Assembly (NCBI RefSeq): GCF_000766945.1 | Contig: NZ_KN266209.1 | Span: 82,471 to 146,470, forward strand | From: Cellvibrio mixtus subsp. mixtus J3-8 | GTDB taxonomy: Bacteria > Pseudomonadota > Gammaproteobacteria > Pseudomonadales > Cellvibrionaceae | Length of the DNA stretch: 64,000 nucleotides | Reading direction: 5' to 3' | Shown: piece after piece, positions 35,346 through 44,654 of the stretch | How the letters are laid out: the number at the start of each line of letters is the position of its first letter | Numbering within the stretch: the first letter of the stretch is position 1 | Translations under genes and position numbers: made by a program | Notes under the pieces: model-generated | The model's database searches: none | Told to the model about the DNA's origin: nothing | The model's input: the letters and a program-made list of their open reading frames with translations, nothing else

Positions 35346-35908
35346 TCCTGATTATGCCCTTGTAAATATTCCTGCTCTAACAGCAGCAAATCTTTCTTCC
35401 GGGACTTGAGTTTTTTTGCCGGAACACCAAAGTAAACGGACCACGGCTCAGTGGTTTTAGTGACCATACTCATAGCGCCTATTGATGTTCCCTCTTCAAC
35501 AGTAACACCGGGCAATACAACCGAGCATGTACCCACAATGACATGACGCTTCAGGGTCACCGGTGCTCGCAGAATTTTTTTAAACTTTTCCGGTATTGTT
35601 GGATTCGTTAATGTTTTACCCGAGTAATCATCTGATTGGCTAAACACATGGCAGCCGTAAGCCAGCCCACTGAAATCTTCGAGGGTAACACCCAATTCAC
35701 CACCGGCGACATTGCAAAAAACAGCGATGTGCACATTCCTTCCAATTGACACTTTGCCTGAGACAACACAGAAGTCATCAATACGAGAGTAGTCGCCAAT
35801 TTCAATTAATTCAGGATTATAGATCGCGGCCTTATCACTGATTTTTACGTCCCGCCCTAGCGATTTGAAACCCATTTCCTGTAGCGATTTTTCACTCAAA
35901 AATGCCAT
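35342..35908 (-). CDS. Left-handed beta-helix (hexapeptide) acyltransferase
   Basis: A 188-residue acyltransferase of the LbH family. Hexapeptide turns are visible in AAIYNPELIEIGDYSRIDDF, GKVSIGRNVHIAVFCNVAG and the C-terminal HVIVGTCSVVLPGVTVEEGTSIGAMSMVTKTTEPWSVYFGVPAKKL, the usual end of the CoA-dependent sugar acetyltransferase subgroup. It has no membrane segment. The chosen ATG at 35908 is preceded by a strong GGGAGG site; the ATG at 35926 lacks one. Between wecE, gtrA and gtrB, it is a likely N-acetyltransferase for the amino sugar, taking the place of WecD (a GNAT enzyme). An O-acetyltransferase role is also possible. Confidence 0.83.
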   Translation of the reverse strand: MAFLSEKSLQEMGFKSLGRDVKISDKAAIYNPELIEIGDYSRIDDFCVVSGKVSIGRNVHIAVFCNVAGGELGVTLEDFSGLAYGCHVFSQSDDYSGKTLTNPTIPEKFKKILRAPVTLKRHVIVGTCSVVLPGVTVEEGTSIGAMSMVTKTTEPWSVYFGVPAKKLKSRKKDLLLLEQEYLQGHNQE

Positions 35909-35938
35909 CGATTCCTCCCGGATCATTTTTAAATAAAT

Positions 35939-36898
35939 TTATTTATTTAAAAATGTTGATTTACCAACAATATACAAAGGCCGCTTTTTTGTTTCATCAA
36001 AAGTCTTTCCGATATAAATACCGAGAATCCCCAGGATTGCGATGATTATCCCACCGATAAAATATAAAGAAACAATCAAACTGCTCCAGCCCATAATTGC
36101 TGAACCATAAAAAAATGCCCTTGCTAATATATAAGTACCGTAGATGAACGATACTGTCGCCATCATAAAACCAAAACGAACAGCAAGCCTTAACGGTTTA
36201 TCGGAATGAGCAATAATTGTATCGGTGGCCAAGCGCCATAGCTTGGAAAATGTGTAGGTTGATTTGCCCTCATAACGCTCAGCATGTTCAACTTCGATAC
36301 TGGCCGTTGGAAATCCCATCCATTGAACCAACCCACCCAGAAACCGCAATCGTTCACGCATCGTCCGAAAATTTTCTACAACCTTACGCGACATGATACG
36401 AAAATTACCAACCTCGCCATCATATTGAATATCAGCCAGGTAACTAAAAACTTTGTAATAACACCAGGATGTAAAACGTTTAATCAGTTTGTCTTTTCTC
36501 TGCCCGCGACGAGCCAGAACAACGTCATAACCTTCCAGCGCCTTTTTATGGAGACGCGGAATCTCTTCCGGTTGATCCTGTAGATCACAATCCATTATGA
36601 CAACCCATTCACCCCTGCAATGATCAAGGCCAGCGGTGATGCCATAATGCTGTCCAAAATTGCGGCTGAATTGCATTCCCCGCACTCGCGGGTCAGCTTT
36701 TGCAAGCCGCTCAATAACATTCCAGGATTTATCGCCACCGCAATCTTCGACCAGAATAATTTCAAATTCAGCGGATATTATTTCAAGTGAATTTTTAAGT
36801 CTTTCGTATAACTCATCCAGGCACCCTTCCGCTTTGTAAACCGGAACAACAACGGATATATAGGGTGAAGATTCGTTTTTATCATCGACTGCTAGCAT
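35939..36898 (-). CDS. GtrB/ArnC-type polyprenyl-phosphate glycosyltransferase
   Basis: A 319-residue GT2 enzyme with an N-terminal catalytic domain and two C-terminal spans (about 236-258 and 268-292), the layout of GtrB, ArnC and DPM1-like synthases. Motifs: ISVVVPVYKAEGCLDEL, IILVEDCGGDKSW, MDCDLQDQPEEIP and FSRNFGQHYGITAGLDH, all typical of this group, plus EVGNFRIMSRKVVENF. It should transfer one sugar from a nucleotide donor to undecaprenyl phosphate. Given wecE next door, the sugar may be Fuc4NAc, but glucose or another sugar is possible. Directly upstream is a hairpin at 36952-36982. Confidence 0.88.
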   Translation of the reverse strand: MLAVDDKNESSPYISVVVPVYKAEGCLDELYERLKNSLEIISAEFEIILVEDCGGDKSWNVIERLAKADPRVRGMQFSRNFGQHYGITAGLDHCRGEWVVIMDCDLQDQPEEIPRLHKKALEGYDVVLARRGQRKDKLIKRFTSWCYYKVFSYLADIQYDGEVGNFRIMSRKVVENFRTMRERLRFLGGLVQWMGFPTASIEVEHAERYEGKSTYTFSKLWRLATDTIIAHSDKPLRLAVRFGFMMATVSFIYGTYILARAFFYGSAIMGWSSLIVSLYFIGGIIIAILGILGIYIGKTFDETKKRPLYIVGKSTFLNK

Positions 36899-36951
36899 TT
36901 ACTGAAATACCGTATTTGTGTACCAAAAAGACATTAAGCATCAACGGTCAC

Positions 36952-36982
36952 TGAATCAAATATGCAAGGCATATCTGATTCA
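36952..36982 (-). repeat. Imperfect hairpin between the 1191-residue fusion gene and gtrB-like gene
   Basis: Bases 36952-36965 (TGAATCAAATATGC) pair with 36969-36982 with a single A-C mismatch, leaving a three-base loop. It lies 16 bases after the stop of the upstream gene. No immediate U run follows on the minus strand (the first T-rich stretch is about 25 bases on), so it may be a stabiliser or a weak, possibly factor-assisted terminator between two transcription units. Confidence 0.5.
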
Positions 36983-36997
36983 CGACACATCAATTTC

Positions 36998-39900
36998 TTA
37001 TCCATAAAACGCATGACGCAATGTTGATTTCATTGTTTCCAATGAATAATGTTGCGCGACAAAACGATTGCCAGCAGAAGCATATTGCAGCCAGAGATCA
37101 TCATTGTTTAACACTGCAATGACATGATCAGCAAAAGCACCGGCTTCAGCCGTTACCGGAACAATCTGGTCCAATCCAATCAAGCCCTGCGCACCGACCG
37201 GTGTTGTTACCAGCGGAACGCCATAAGCCATGGCTTCCACCACTTTATTTTTTACGCCTGCACCAAAACGCAGTGGCACCACCGCCACTCGCGCAGAAGC
37301 ATAATGTGCTGCAAGTTCTTCATCAGTCACATAACCGGTCACATGTACCGATGGTGACTGCAGTTGCAATACCTGCTCAGTAGGACGTGAACCAATCAGA
37401 TAAAGAACAGTGTCCGGGTGCTGTTGTTTAATTTGTGGAAAAATTTCCTTCACAAACCATACAGCAGCATCGGTATTAGGTGGATGGCCAAAACCGGCCA
37501 CAAAAATAACCTTATTCCCATGAATTACTTGTCGCTGCGCATATTGGTCAAGATCTTCATAGACATAAGGGCATACAGCAGCAGCATTCACCGTTGGTGC
37601 AATTCTTTTTACTGTCTCAGCTTCTTCTTGCGATGGATAAAGTACCACATCCATTTTTTGCCATACGGATGTTTCCAGTGCATAAAAATGATCGATTTCT
37701 TTTTTCAATGCAGCGCCGGGATTGAGTTCATGCTCGCGCTGTAATCGCTCAAAATGCAGATCGTGTCCGTAAAAAATACAACGAACATTTGGAAATGATT
37801 GCAAATCATCAATGTAATTTACTGCAACATGGGGGCGGTTGATAAATACATGGGTTACTGCATTTTCCGTAGCAGCTAGCCATTGTTTAAAACGTCCGCT
37901 GTACTCAGCACCATAAATAACCTCTACACCCAACTGTTGCAAACGCGGTGTATATTCAGGGTCATACCATAAATTATCGGGCCAAAACTTTACATTGACT
38001 CCCATCTTTTGCAGGCTGGTGATAATTGCCAATGTCGAACGCGAACCAGCGTCGCGATCAGGTTGGAGGACATAATGATCAATCACCACAACACAAGGTT
38101 GGTGCCAGGTACGATCTTTTGCAGTAAATACCGACTCGGCATTATTAAAATGCTTCGCTAATTCTGTTCTCCACTTTTCGAAGAATTTTTTCTGATTAGC
38201 AACTTGATAGGCTTTGATACCAGAACCTGTATCTGTGCCGTTAGAAACTCCTTCGTAATGTACAATCACTGATGCGGGCTGGTAATACACTTTTTTCCCG
38301 GCCGCCCGGACTTTAAAAGCCAAATCAGTATCTTCGTAATAAGCAGGCACATAGAGTTCGTCAAACAAACCCAATTCGATAAAAAAACCTTTCTCAATTA
38401 ACAGCGATGCACCGGAGCAATAATCAGCTTCTTTCAAATAATTGAATTCCGGCAGCTGCGGGTTTTGCAAGCGCCCGAAATTCCACGCCGATCCATCTTT
38501 CCACAAAATACCACCTGCTTCTTGCAGGCGGCCGTCAGGATATACCAGCTTGGAGCCAACCATGCCGCAATCTGCACGCGCAGAAAACACATCTAACAAT
38601 GAGTCCAGCCAATGCTCTGTTACTTCAGTATCGTTATTAAGTAAATAAATATATTTACCTTTCGCAAAAGATACGGCGCGATTACAAGAACGCAGGAAAC
38701 CCAAATTGTGAGGATGCACTTCATAGCGCAACCCTTTTACTTGTTGCAAACAATGAATTTCGTGGTCCGGCGAATGATCTTCAACCACGATAACTTCAAT
38801 AGGTACTTTTGGTACATGGCGCGCGATGGACATCAAGCAGGTTAATGTCACCGGCAAATTTCCATAGCTGGGAATAATTACCGATACTACTGGTGAATCT
38901 GAATGCGGAACCACCAGGGTTTTTAATGCTGTCTGGATTTCGTCGCGCGCGACAACACCTTGAATAGCTAATGCAGGAACATCAGGCCGCCCGCTGCGGC
39001 GCCACATTTCATAGTGCACAACCCCTTCAAACATAGGGCCCGCAATCCGGTAAAGCACACCTGCCAACATATTTTTAATGCGCGGACTTAACGGTAAGTT
39101 TTTATGAACACTTCGAGCAAAACGTTGCAAGCGCGGCTTTGCAGATGCAGCCAGGACTTTGGTTTCCCCGCGCAAGATCCGTCCCAGCACACGCATTGGC
39201 AACGTAATTTTCCAGGAGCGGGAGCTAATAATATGCTGGTATTGTTGATTTATCTCCGCAAGCTGTTGTTCCAGCCTGCGATTCGATTCACGCTCAATAT
39301 CGTACTCGCGATTGCGCACCGTTAATCTATTATTAAAATCTTCCAAATCACGTTGCGCAAGATTTAAGTAATCATCTAACTCTACAATTTTTCCTTGTAG
39401 TTGCAGGTTTTTATCTTTTAGCTGCGTATTGGCATCATGCAACAACACTATTTCTGCCATAGCAGAACCTAACTTCGTTTGTGCTTCTTCATAAGCTTCA
39501 CGCAATTGCACTTCCTGTTGCTGCATTTCAACGAGTGATTGCTCAAGTTGTTTTGCCCAATAAGTGCGCTCCTCAACATCTTTCTCCAATGACTTTGCCC
39601 AACAAGTACGATCTTCAATATCTTTTTCCAATGACTTTGCCCAGCGAGTGCGCTCCTCTACAAGCCGCTTCAAGCCCGCTATATTTTCGCTAGTGTAAAC
39701 ATAATCAATTGCGGCATTTTCTATTTCATCCAATAACGAAAACTCTGCATCCAATTGCTGTTTATTGGACTTATATAAATCATTTAATTGGGCAATCGCA
39801 GATTGATTATTAACAATTAATAAATTCGGCATAATGGCGTAAGCAGCAATCACTTCTTCCGGACATTGCCAGTCTTTTTGTAAATCAATTGACGAAAATT

Positions 39901-40573
39901 TGGTATGTCGTAAATTGCTATCCAGAAATTCATTGGCAAACTGATTAGCCAGCCCTTGGTGGACAGTTAATTCCAGTTGTTGTGCAAGGAATTCCAGTTT
40001 CGCCAATGGCGATTCCATTAGTTGATCGTAATCCAGTGCAATTAGTTGTATATCCTGAGCCTCAGAAACAATCGAAAAATTGTAACTCAGCCACAGCAAA
40101 TAACCTTTGTGTATTGGAGTTTTATTACGCTTTAATACGGAGTTGGCAACACTTAATGGATGACGCAAACAAAGCACATAACTTACATCACAATCAATTT
40201 GTGCAAATACTTTTTTCCAAAATTTTAACAACTTTGAAACACGTGGGTCTTTAAAACCAAAATATTGATTATCCGCCATTTTCTGGCGTAACAATTCAGT
40301 AGCTTTTTCAAGGTAACCCGATGCAACCAGTTGCTCAACTTGAGCGGCAGTGACTAATGACAAGCTAAACCAATCTTGCCCGATCACATCAAGCATTTCG
40401 ATATTCAAATCATTGATCGCTTTGTCCTCAAAAAATCCTTTAGGATTGTCTTTTCCCGGTGGTAGCAAATCATCACCCAGATTGACCCCCATACAGGCCA
40501 GGGCACTCATAACAGTACTAGTGCCGCTTCGATGCATACCAAGCACCACAATTAACTTTTTATTTGAATTCAC
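36998..40573 (-). CDS. Three-domain fusion: sulfotransferase, coiled coil, GT2 and GT4
   Basis: A 1191-residue soluble fusion. Residues 1-260 form a PAPS-dependent sulfotransferase: [17 protein letters not shown] carries the 5'-phosphosulfate loop (HRSGTS, 14-19) and [12 protein letters not shown] and [14 protein letters not shown] the 3'-phosphate site. Residues 280-460 are a coiled coil with three exact-length 14-residue repeats. Residues about 555-800 are a GT2 domain ([53 protein letters not shown]), and 880-1191 a GT4 domain ([39 protein letters not shown]). It should add two sugars and one sulfate to a surface glycan. The cysC gene just upstream would supply its donor PAPS. Confidence 0.9.
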   Translation of the reverse strand: MNSNKKLIVVLGMHRSGTSTVMSALACMGVNLGDDLLPPGKDNPKGFFEDKAINDLNIEMLDVIGQDWFSLSLVTAAQVEQLVASGYLEKATELLRQKMADNQYFGFKDPRVSKLLKFWKKVFAQIDCDVSYVLCLRHPLSVANSVLKRNKTPIHKGYLLWLSYNFSIVSEAQDIQLIALDYDQLMESPLAKLEFLAQQLELTVHQGLANQFANEFLDSNLRHTKFSSIDLQKDWQCPEEVIAAYAIMPNLLIVNNQSAIAQLNDLYKSNKQQLDAEFSLLDEIENAAIDYVYTSENIAGLKRLVEERTRWAKSLEKDIEDRTCWAKSLEKDVEERTYWAKQLEQSLVEMQQQEVQLREAYEEAQTKLGSAMAEIVLLHDANTQLKDKNLQLQGKIVELDDYLNLAQRDLEDFNNRLTVRNREYDIERESNRRLEQQLAEINQQYQHIISSRSWKITLPMRVLGRILRGETKVLAASAKPRLQRFARSVHKNLPLSPRIKNMLAGVLYRIAGPMFEGVVHYEMWRRSGRPDVPALAIQGVVARDEIQTALKTLVVPHSDSPVVSVIIPSYGNLPVTLTCLMSIARHVPKVPIEVIVVEDHSPDHEIHCLQQVKGLRYEVHPHNLGFLRSCNRAVSFAKGKYIYLLNNDTEVTEHWLDSLLDVFSARADCGMVGSKLVYPDGRLQEAGGILWKDGSAWNFGRLQNPQLPEFNYLKEADYCSGASLLIEKGFFIELGLFDELYVPAYYEDTDLAFKVRAAGKKVYYQPASVIVHYEGVSNGTDTGSGIKAYQVANQKKFFEKWRTELAKHFNNAESVFTAKDRTWHQPCVVVIDHYVLQPDRDAGSRSTLAIITSLQKMGVNVKFWPDNLWYDPEYTPRLQQLGVEVIYGAEYSGRFKQWLAATENAVTHVFINRPHVAVNYIDDLQSFPNVRCIFYGHDLHFERLQREHELNPGAALKKEIDHFYALETSVWQKMDVVLYPSQEEAETVKRIAPTVNAAAVCPYVYEDLDQYAQRQVIHGNKVIFVAGFGHPPNTDAAVWFVKEIFPQIKQQHPDTVLYLIGSRPTEQVLQLQSPSVHVTGYVTDEELAAHYASARVAVVPLRFGAGVKNKVVEAMAYGVPLVTTPVGAQGLIGLDQIVPVTAEAGAFADHVIAVLNNDDLWLQYASAGNRFVAQHYSLETMKSTLRHAFYG
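39533..39658 (-). repeat. Three tandem 42-bp coding repeats in the coiled-coil linker
   Basis: Three consecutive 14-codon units encode [14 protein letters not shown] (residues 306-319, 39617-39658), [14 protein letters not shown] (320-333, 39575-39616) and [14 protein letters not shown] (334-347, 39533-39574). Each unit is four heptad-half turns long with an invariant R/T-x-WAK core. The DNA units are also clearly similar, especially the first two, suggesting recent duplication. Because 42 is a multiple of three, gain or loss of a unit keeps the frame and would only change linker length. Confidence 0.85.
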
Positions 40574-40587
40574 AACAAATCTCTTTG

Positions 40588-41199
40588 TTAATTATTTCGC
40601 AATACACGTAATGTAGAGATAATTTTATCGACACATGCGTCAGCAGATAAATTGCATGTATCAACTACAACTTCCGGGTTTTCAGGAGGTTCATAAGCGC
40701 TATCTATGCCAGTAAAATTTTTAAGTTCTCCGCGACGCGCCTTGGCATAAAGCCCTTTAGTATCACGTTTTTCGCATTCAGCCAAAGGAGTAGCAATATA
40801 GACCTCAATGAACTCACCCTCAGCAAAAAGTCGCCGCGCCATTTGGCGCTCCGCTTCGAAAGGAGATATAAATGAAGCTATTACTATTAAACCAGCATCA
40901 ACCATAAGCTTTGAAACTTCTGCCACACGCCGTATGTTTTCCGCTCGATCAATTTCAGTGAACCCAAGATCCTGGTTTAATCCGTGGCGGAGATTATCGC
41001 CATCAAGCAAATATGTATGGTGATTTTGCTCAAAAAGACGCTGCTCAAGCAAATTTGCAATAGTTGATTTTCCAGCACCAGATAAACCCGTAAGCCAGAT
41101 GCAACAGGGTACTTGGGCTTTCATTTTTGCGCGGGTATTTTTATCGAGAGTTACATCTTGCCAACGAATATTTAATTGATCATTTGATATATTAGTCAT
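40588..41199 (-). CDS. cysC: Adenylylsulfate (APS) kinase
   Basis: A 203-residue APS kinase, which phosphorylates APS to PAPS, the universal sulfate donor. The P-loop is GLSGAGKS (residues 38-45), followed by [27 protein letters not shown], the strongly conserved substrate-binding block, [15 protein letters not shown], and the [20 protein letters not shown] lid. An ATG at 41199 is preferred over the upstream ATG at 41238, which lies inside rmlC. No ATP sulfurylase (cysD/cysN) is in the window, so APS comes from elsewhere. Its position between rml genes and a sulfotransferase fusion implies a dedicated PAPS supply for glycan sulfation. Confidence 0.95.
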   Translation of the reverse strand: MTNISNDQLNIRWQDVTLDKNTRAKMKAQVPCCIWLTGLSGAGKSTIANLLEQRLFEQNHHTYLLDGDNLRHGLNQDLGFTEIDRAENIRRVAEVSKLMVDAGLIVIASFISPFEAERQMARRLFAEGEFIEVYIATPLAECEKRDTKGLYAKARRGELKNFTGIDSAYEPPENPEVVVDTCNLSADACVDKIISTLRVLRNN

Positions 41200-41215
41200 G
41201 GGTATTCCCGAATTA

Positions 41216-41761
41216 TCATGGAAAATATTCAGCATCAATAAAAGGGCACCCTATACTGTCCTTTTTTGATAGCACAGGAGAAAAATCCAGATTCCAATCT
41301 ATGCCCAATTCAGAATCATTCCAAATGATGCAGCGCTCGCCTTCTGGTGAATAATAATCCGTGGTTTTGTAAAGGAACTCAGCGCTTTCACTTAGCACCA
41401 CAAATCCGTGAGCAAAACCTTCAGGAATCCATAATTGCCGTTTATTTTCTGCGCTGAGTTCAACGGCTACCCATTTGCCAAAATAGTTCGAACCTCTGCG
41501 GATATCAACTGCCACATCAAGGACTCTACCTGCTACAACACGTACCAATTTTCCCTGGGGTTGTTGTAATTGATAGTGCAGCCCACGCAATACTCCAAAC
41601 ATTGATCGGCTATGATTATCTTGTACAAACCTCACTTGTTTACCAACAACTGCATCAAATTGCCTCTGATTAAAGCTCTCGTAGAAAAAGCCGCGTTCAT
41701 CACCAAAGACTTTTGGCTCAATGATCAACACATCGGGTATTTGTGTAGAAACAACATTCAT
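41216..41761 (-). CDS. rmlC: dTDP-4-dehydrorhamnose 3,5-epimerase
   Basis: A 181-residue cupin-type epimerase, the third step of dTDP-L-rhamnose synthesis. Family motifs are plain: EPKVFGDERGFFYESFNQ, VQDNHSRSMFGVLRGLHYQ with the catalytic His, VDIRRGSNYFGKWV, LWIPEGFAHGFVVLSE and YKTTDYYSPEGERCIIWND. Length is standard. The ATG at 41761 has AAGGTG at good spacing; the longer frame to 41818 overlaps rmlA and is rejected. It is followed by cysC after 16 bases. Confidence 0.96.
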   Translation of the reverse strand: MNVVSTQIPDVLIIEPKVFGDERGFFYESFNQRQFDAVVGKQVRFVQDNHSRSMFGVLRGLHYQLQQPQGKLVRVVAGRVLDVAVDIRRGSNYFGKWVAVELSAENKRQLWIPEGFAHGFVVLSESAEFLYKTTDYYSPEGERCIIWNDSELGIDWNLDFSPVLSKKDSIGCPFIDAEYFP

Positions 41762-41798
41762 TCGCACACCTTTTAAAATCACTGAAACTAGAACGAAC

Positions 41799-42689
41799 TC
41801 AAGTTTGATTGCTACCATTCAATAGGCGAAGTAAATATTGGCCATATTCATTTTTTGCTAGAGGTTGAGCCAATTTGGCAAGTTGCTCCGCGGATATGAA
41901 GCCTGAACGGTATGCAATTTCTTCCGGGCAACAAACTTTTAATCCTTGGCGATGCTCGATAGTTTCAATGAAATTACTTGCTTCTATCAAACTTTCGTGG
42001 GTACCTGTATCCAACCAGGCATAACCTCTTCCCATAATTTCCACGTTTAACTGATTTTGTGCTAAATAAGCTTTATTAATATCAGTGATTTCAAGTTCAC
42101 CGCGGGCAGATGGTTTCAAGTTTTTTGCTATGTCTATGACATTTTGATCATAAAAATACAAACCGGTAACTGCATAATTACTCTCTGGAGTTGAAGGCTT
42201 TTCTACTAATGACGTTGCTTTTCCTTTTGAATCAAAACTAACAACTCCATAGCGTTCAGGATCCCTAACTTGATAGGCAAACACTGTAGCGCCTTCATTT
42301 CTTGCTGTTGCCTTGGCAAGCTCCTGTTCAAAGTTGTGCCCATAAAAAATATTATCTCCCAGCACCAGAGCACAATTCTTATTTCCAATAAAATCCTCAC
42401 CAATGATAAATGCTTGTGCAAGCCCATCCGGGTTTGGTTGAATCGCATATTCCAAATGCAATCCCCAATCCGATCCATCACCTAATAGCATTTGAAAGCG
42501 AGGTGTATCTTGAGGAGTTGAAATAATTAATATTTCTCTGATACCAGCCAACATCAATGTGCTAAGCGGGTAATAAATCATTGGCTTATCATAAACTGGT
42601 AAGAGCTGCTTAGAGACAGCTTTGGTAACAGGATACAGGCGAGTTCCGGAGCCCCCCGCCAAAATAATACCTTTTCGGTTATTAATCAT
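41799..42689 (-). CDS. rmlA: Glucose-1-phosphate thymidylyltransferase
   Basis: A 296-residue nucleotidyltransferase that makes dTDP-glucose from glucose 1-phosphate and dTTP. It has the signature [36 protein letters not shown] at the N-terminus (nucleotide loop with the catalytic Arg and Lys), [25 protein letters not shown] with the metal-binding Asp, and [20 protein letters not shown]. It overlaps the end of rmlD by eight bases. The product feeds both dTDP-rhamnose and, through RmlB, the WecE branch toward dTDP-Fuc4N. Confidence 0.97.
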   Translation of the reverse strand: MINNRKGIILAGGSGTRLYPVTKAVSKQLLPVYDKPMIYYPLSTLMLAGIREILIISTPQDTPRFQMLLGDGSDWGLHLEYAIQPNPDGLAQAFIIGEDFIGNKNCALVLGDNIFYGHNFEQELAKATARNEGATVFAYQVRDPERYGVVSFDSKGKATSLVEKPSTPESNYAVTGLYFYDQNVIDIAKNLKPSARGELEITDINKAYLAQNQLNVEIMGRGYAWLDTGTHESLIEASNFIETIEHRQGLKVCCPEEIAYRSGFISAEQLAKLAQPLAKNEYGQYLLRLLNGSNQT

Positions 42690-43572
42690 TTTTTTCCATT
42701 ATCTCCGCAACAATTCGCTTCACACCCCAGCGCCAGTCGGGCTGACTTATACCAAACACTCGACACAATTTCTCACAATTTAATCTTGAGTTTTTAGGTC
42801 GGGTAGCTTGCGTTTTATATTCATCACTTAAAATAGCGGTAATTCTTTTTGTTTTTATACTTGGCAAAAAGCCTGATCGACATTCAAAAATAAATTTTGC
42901 ATAATTAAACCAGGATGTTTCTCCAAATGCTGTTAGATTGTAAATTCCAGCGAATTCCTTCCTATAATTTTTAATACAATGTGCGGTTACATCAGCAATA
43001 TAAGCTGCGCTGGTTGGAGCCCCAATTTGATCACTAATGATGTTCAAATCTTCGCGCTCCTCCATCAACCGCAACATTGATTTAACAAAATTTTTTCCTC
43101 TATTTGCATACACCCAACTGGTCCTGAATATTAAATAGTCATCAAGATTATCGATAACCGCTTGCTCTCCTTGCAATTTGGATAATCCGTAGAAATTAAC
43201 AGGTCCTGTATTATCTGTTTCCACCCATGGCCTGGAACCTTCTCCAGAAAATACGTAATCAGTCGAATAATGAACAAAAAGGGCGTTACATTCTTTTGCA
43301 ACTGATGAGATATAAGAAGGTACCTCAACATTGATCAATGTTGCTTCATCTCTTTCAACTTCAGCATTATCAACAGCGGTGTAGGCGGTTGCATTTACGA
43401 TAACGTCAGGATTTATAGCTAGTATATCATTCCTGATTTTTTCGAATTTTTTTACATCGCCGCAATAAATCTCTGATGCCCTGTCAAGGGCGATCAACTC
43501 TCCGATACAGCTGAGACTACGTTCCAGTTCCCACCCTACTTGCCCATTCTTTCCGTATAAAAGTATTTTCAT
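42682..43572 (-). CDS. rmlD: dTDP-4-dehydrorhamnose reductase
   Basis: A 296-residue short-chain dehydrogenase/reductase performing the last step of dTDP-L-rhamnose synthesis with NADPH. Motifs: [17 protein letters not shown] (cofactor loop), [28 protein letters not shown], and the catalytic [14 protein letters not shown] (Tyr-x3-Lys). Standard length. The start ATG lies two bases after the rmlB stop. The rml genes here run B-D-A-C, the order seen in many gammaproteobacterial O-antigen loci. Confidence 0.96.
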   Translation of the reverse strand: MKILLYGKNGQVGWELERSLSCIGELIALDRASEIYCGDVKKFEKIRNDILAINPDVIVNATAYTAVDNAEVERDEATLINVEVPSYISSVAKECNALFVHYSTDYVFSGEGSRPWVETDNTGPVNFYGLSKLQGEQAVIDNLDDYLIFRTSWVYANRGKNFVKSMLRLMEEREDLNIISDQIGAPTSAAYIADVTAHCIKNYRKEFAGIYNLTAFGETSWFNYAKFIFECRSGFLPSIKTKRITAILSDEYKTQATRPKNSRLNCEKLCRVFGISQPDWRWGVKRIVAEIMEKND

Positions 43573-43574
43573 TA

Positions 43575-44636
43575 TTATCGTCCGAAATAATTCGCATCAA
43601 TCCATTGGCGATAGGATCCACTTTTTATGTTTTCTATCCATGTTGAATTATCTAAATACCACGCAACTGTTTTCTCAATTCCAGACTCAAATGTTTCCTG
43701 TGGTATCCATCCAAGATCTTTCTGAATTTTGCTGGCATCGATAGCATAACGACGATCATGTCCAGGTCGATCTTTTACATAAGTTATCTGGGATTTATAT
43801 GAAACTCCATCTGCTTTCGGATGGCGCTTATCTAGAATGTCGCAAATTGTTTCAACAATTTGGATGTTCATTTTCTCATTCCAACCACCTACGTTATAGG
43901 TTTCCCCTGTTGCGCCTTTTTCAAGCACACAGCGGATTGCACTACAATGATCTTTTACATATAACCAATCTCTAATTTGCTTCCCATCACCATAAACCGG
44001 TATCGGAAGCCCATCTAAAGCATTGACGATAACCAAAGGAATTAATTTTTCAGGAAAGTGATAGGGCCCGTAATTGTTTGAGCAGTTAGTTGTAACAACA
44101 GGAAAACCGTAGGTATGAAAATATGACCTGACCAAATGATCGCTGGCTGCTTTTGAAGCCGAGTATGGGCTATTGGGTTCATAGCGATTAGCTTCGGTAA
44201 ATGGATGATCATCCGCACCTAATGATCCATAAACCTCATCAGTAGAAACGTGCAGGAATCGAAATTTTGATTTTTGTTTTTCATCAAGTGAATTCCAGTA
44301 AGCGCGGCTTGTTTCAAGCAAATTAAACGTTCCTACCACATTTGTTTCGATAAAGGCTTTTGGCCCCAGAATGGATCGATCCACATGGCTTTCTGCTGCA
44401 AAATTTACTATTGCGCGCACTTCATATTTTCTTAGCAAATCTGCAACAAGAATTTCATCTGCAATATCTCCTTTGATGAAGATATGTCGATCGTCATCAG
44501 ACAACGAAGCCAGATTTTCTAAATTTCCAGCGTACGTTAAGTTATCGAGATTTATTATTTTTTCCTGGGATGAGTTGAACCAATCTAGAACAAAATTAGA
44601 ACCAATAAAGCCGGCACCACCTGTCACTAAAATCAT
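43575..44636 (-). CDS. rmlB: dTDP-glucose 4,6-dehydratase
   Basis: A 353-residue NAD-dependent dehydratase that forms dTDP-4-keto-6-deoxyglucose. Motifs: ILVTGGAGFIGSNFVLDW (NAD loop), NFAAESHVDRSI, HVSTDEVYGSLG (catalytic Thr-Asp-Glu), SPYSASKAASDHLV (catalytic Tyr and Lys), and NCSNNYGPYHFPEKLIPL. Standard length and well preserved. Its product is the branch point between rhamnose (RmlC/D) and Fuc4N (WecE) in this locus. Confidence 0.97.
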   Translation of the reverse strand: MILVTGGAGFIGSNFVLDWFNSSQEKIINLDNLTYAGNLENLASLSDDDRHIFIKGDIADEILVADLLRKYEVRAIVNFAAESHVDRSILGPKAFIETNVVGTFNLLETSRAYWNSLDEKQKSKFRFLHVSTDEVYGSLGADDHPFTEANRYEPNSPYSASKAASDHLVRSYFHTYGFPVVTTNCSNNYGPYHFPEKLIPLVIVNALDGLPIPVYGDGKQIRDWLYVKDHCSAIRCVLEKGATGETYNVGGWNEKMNIQIVETICDILDKRHPKADGVSYKSQITYVKDRPGHDRRYAIDASKIQKDLGWIPQETFESGIEKTVAWYLDNSTWIENIKSGSYRQWIDANYFGR

Positions 44637-44654
44637 AAAAATTCCATAACTGTT

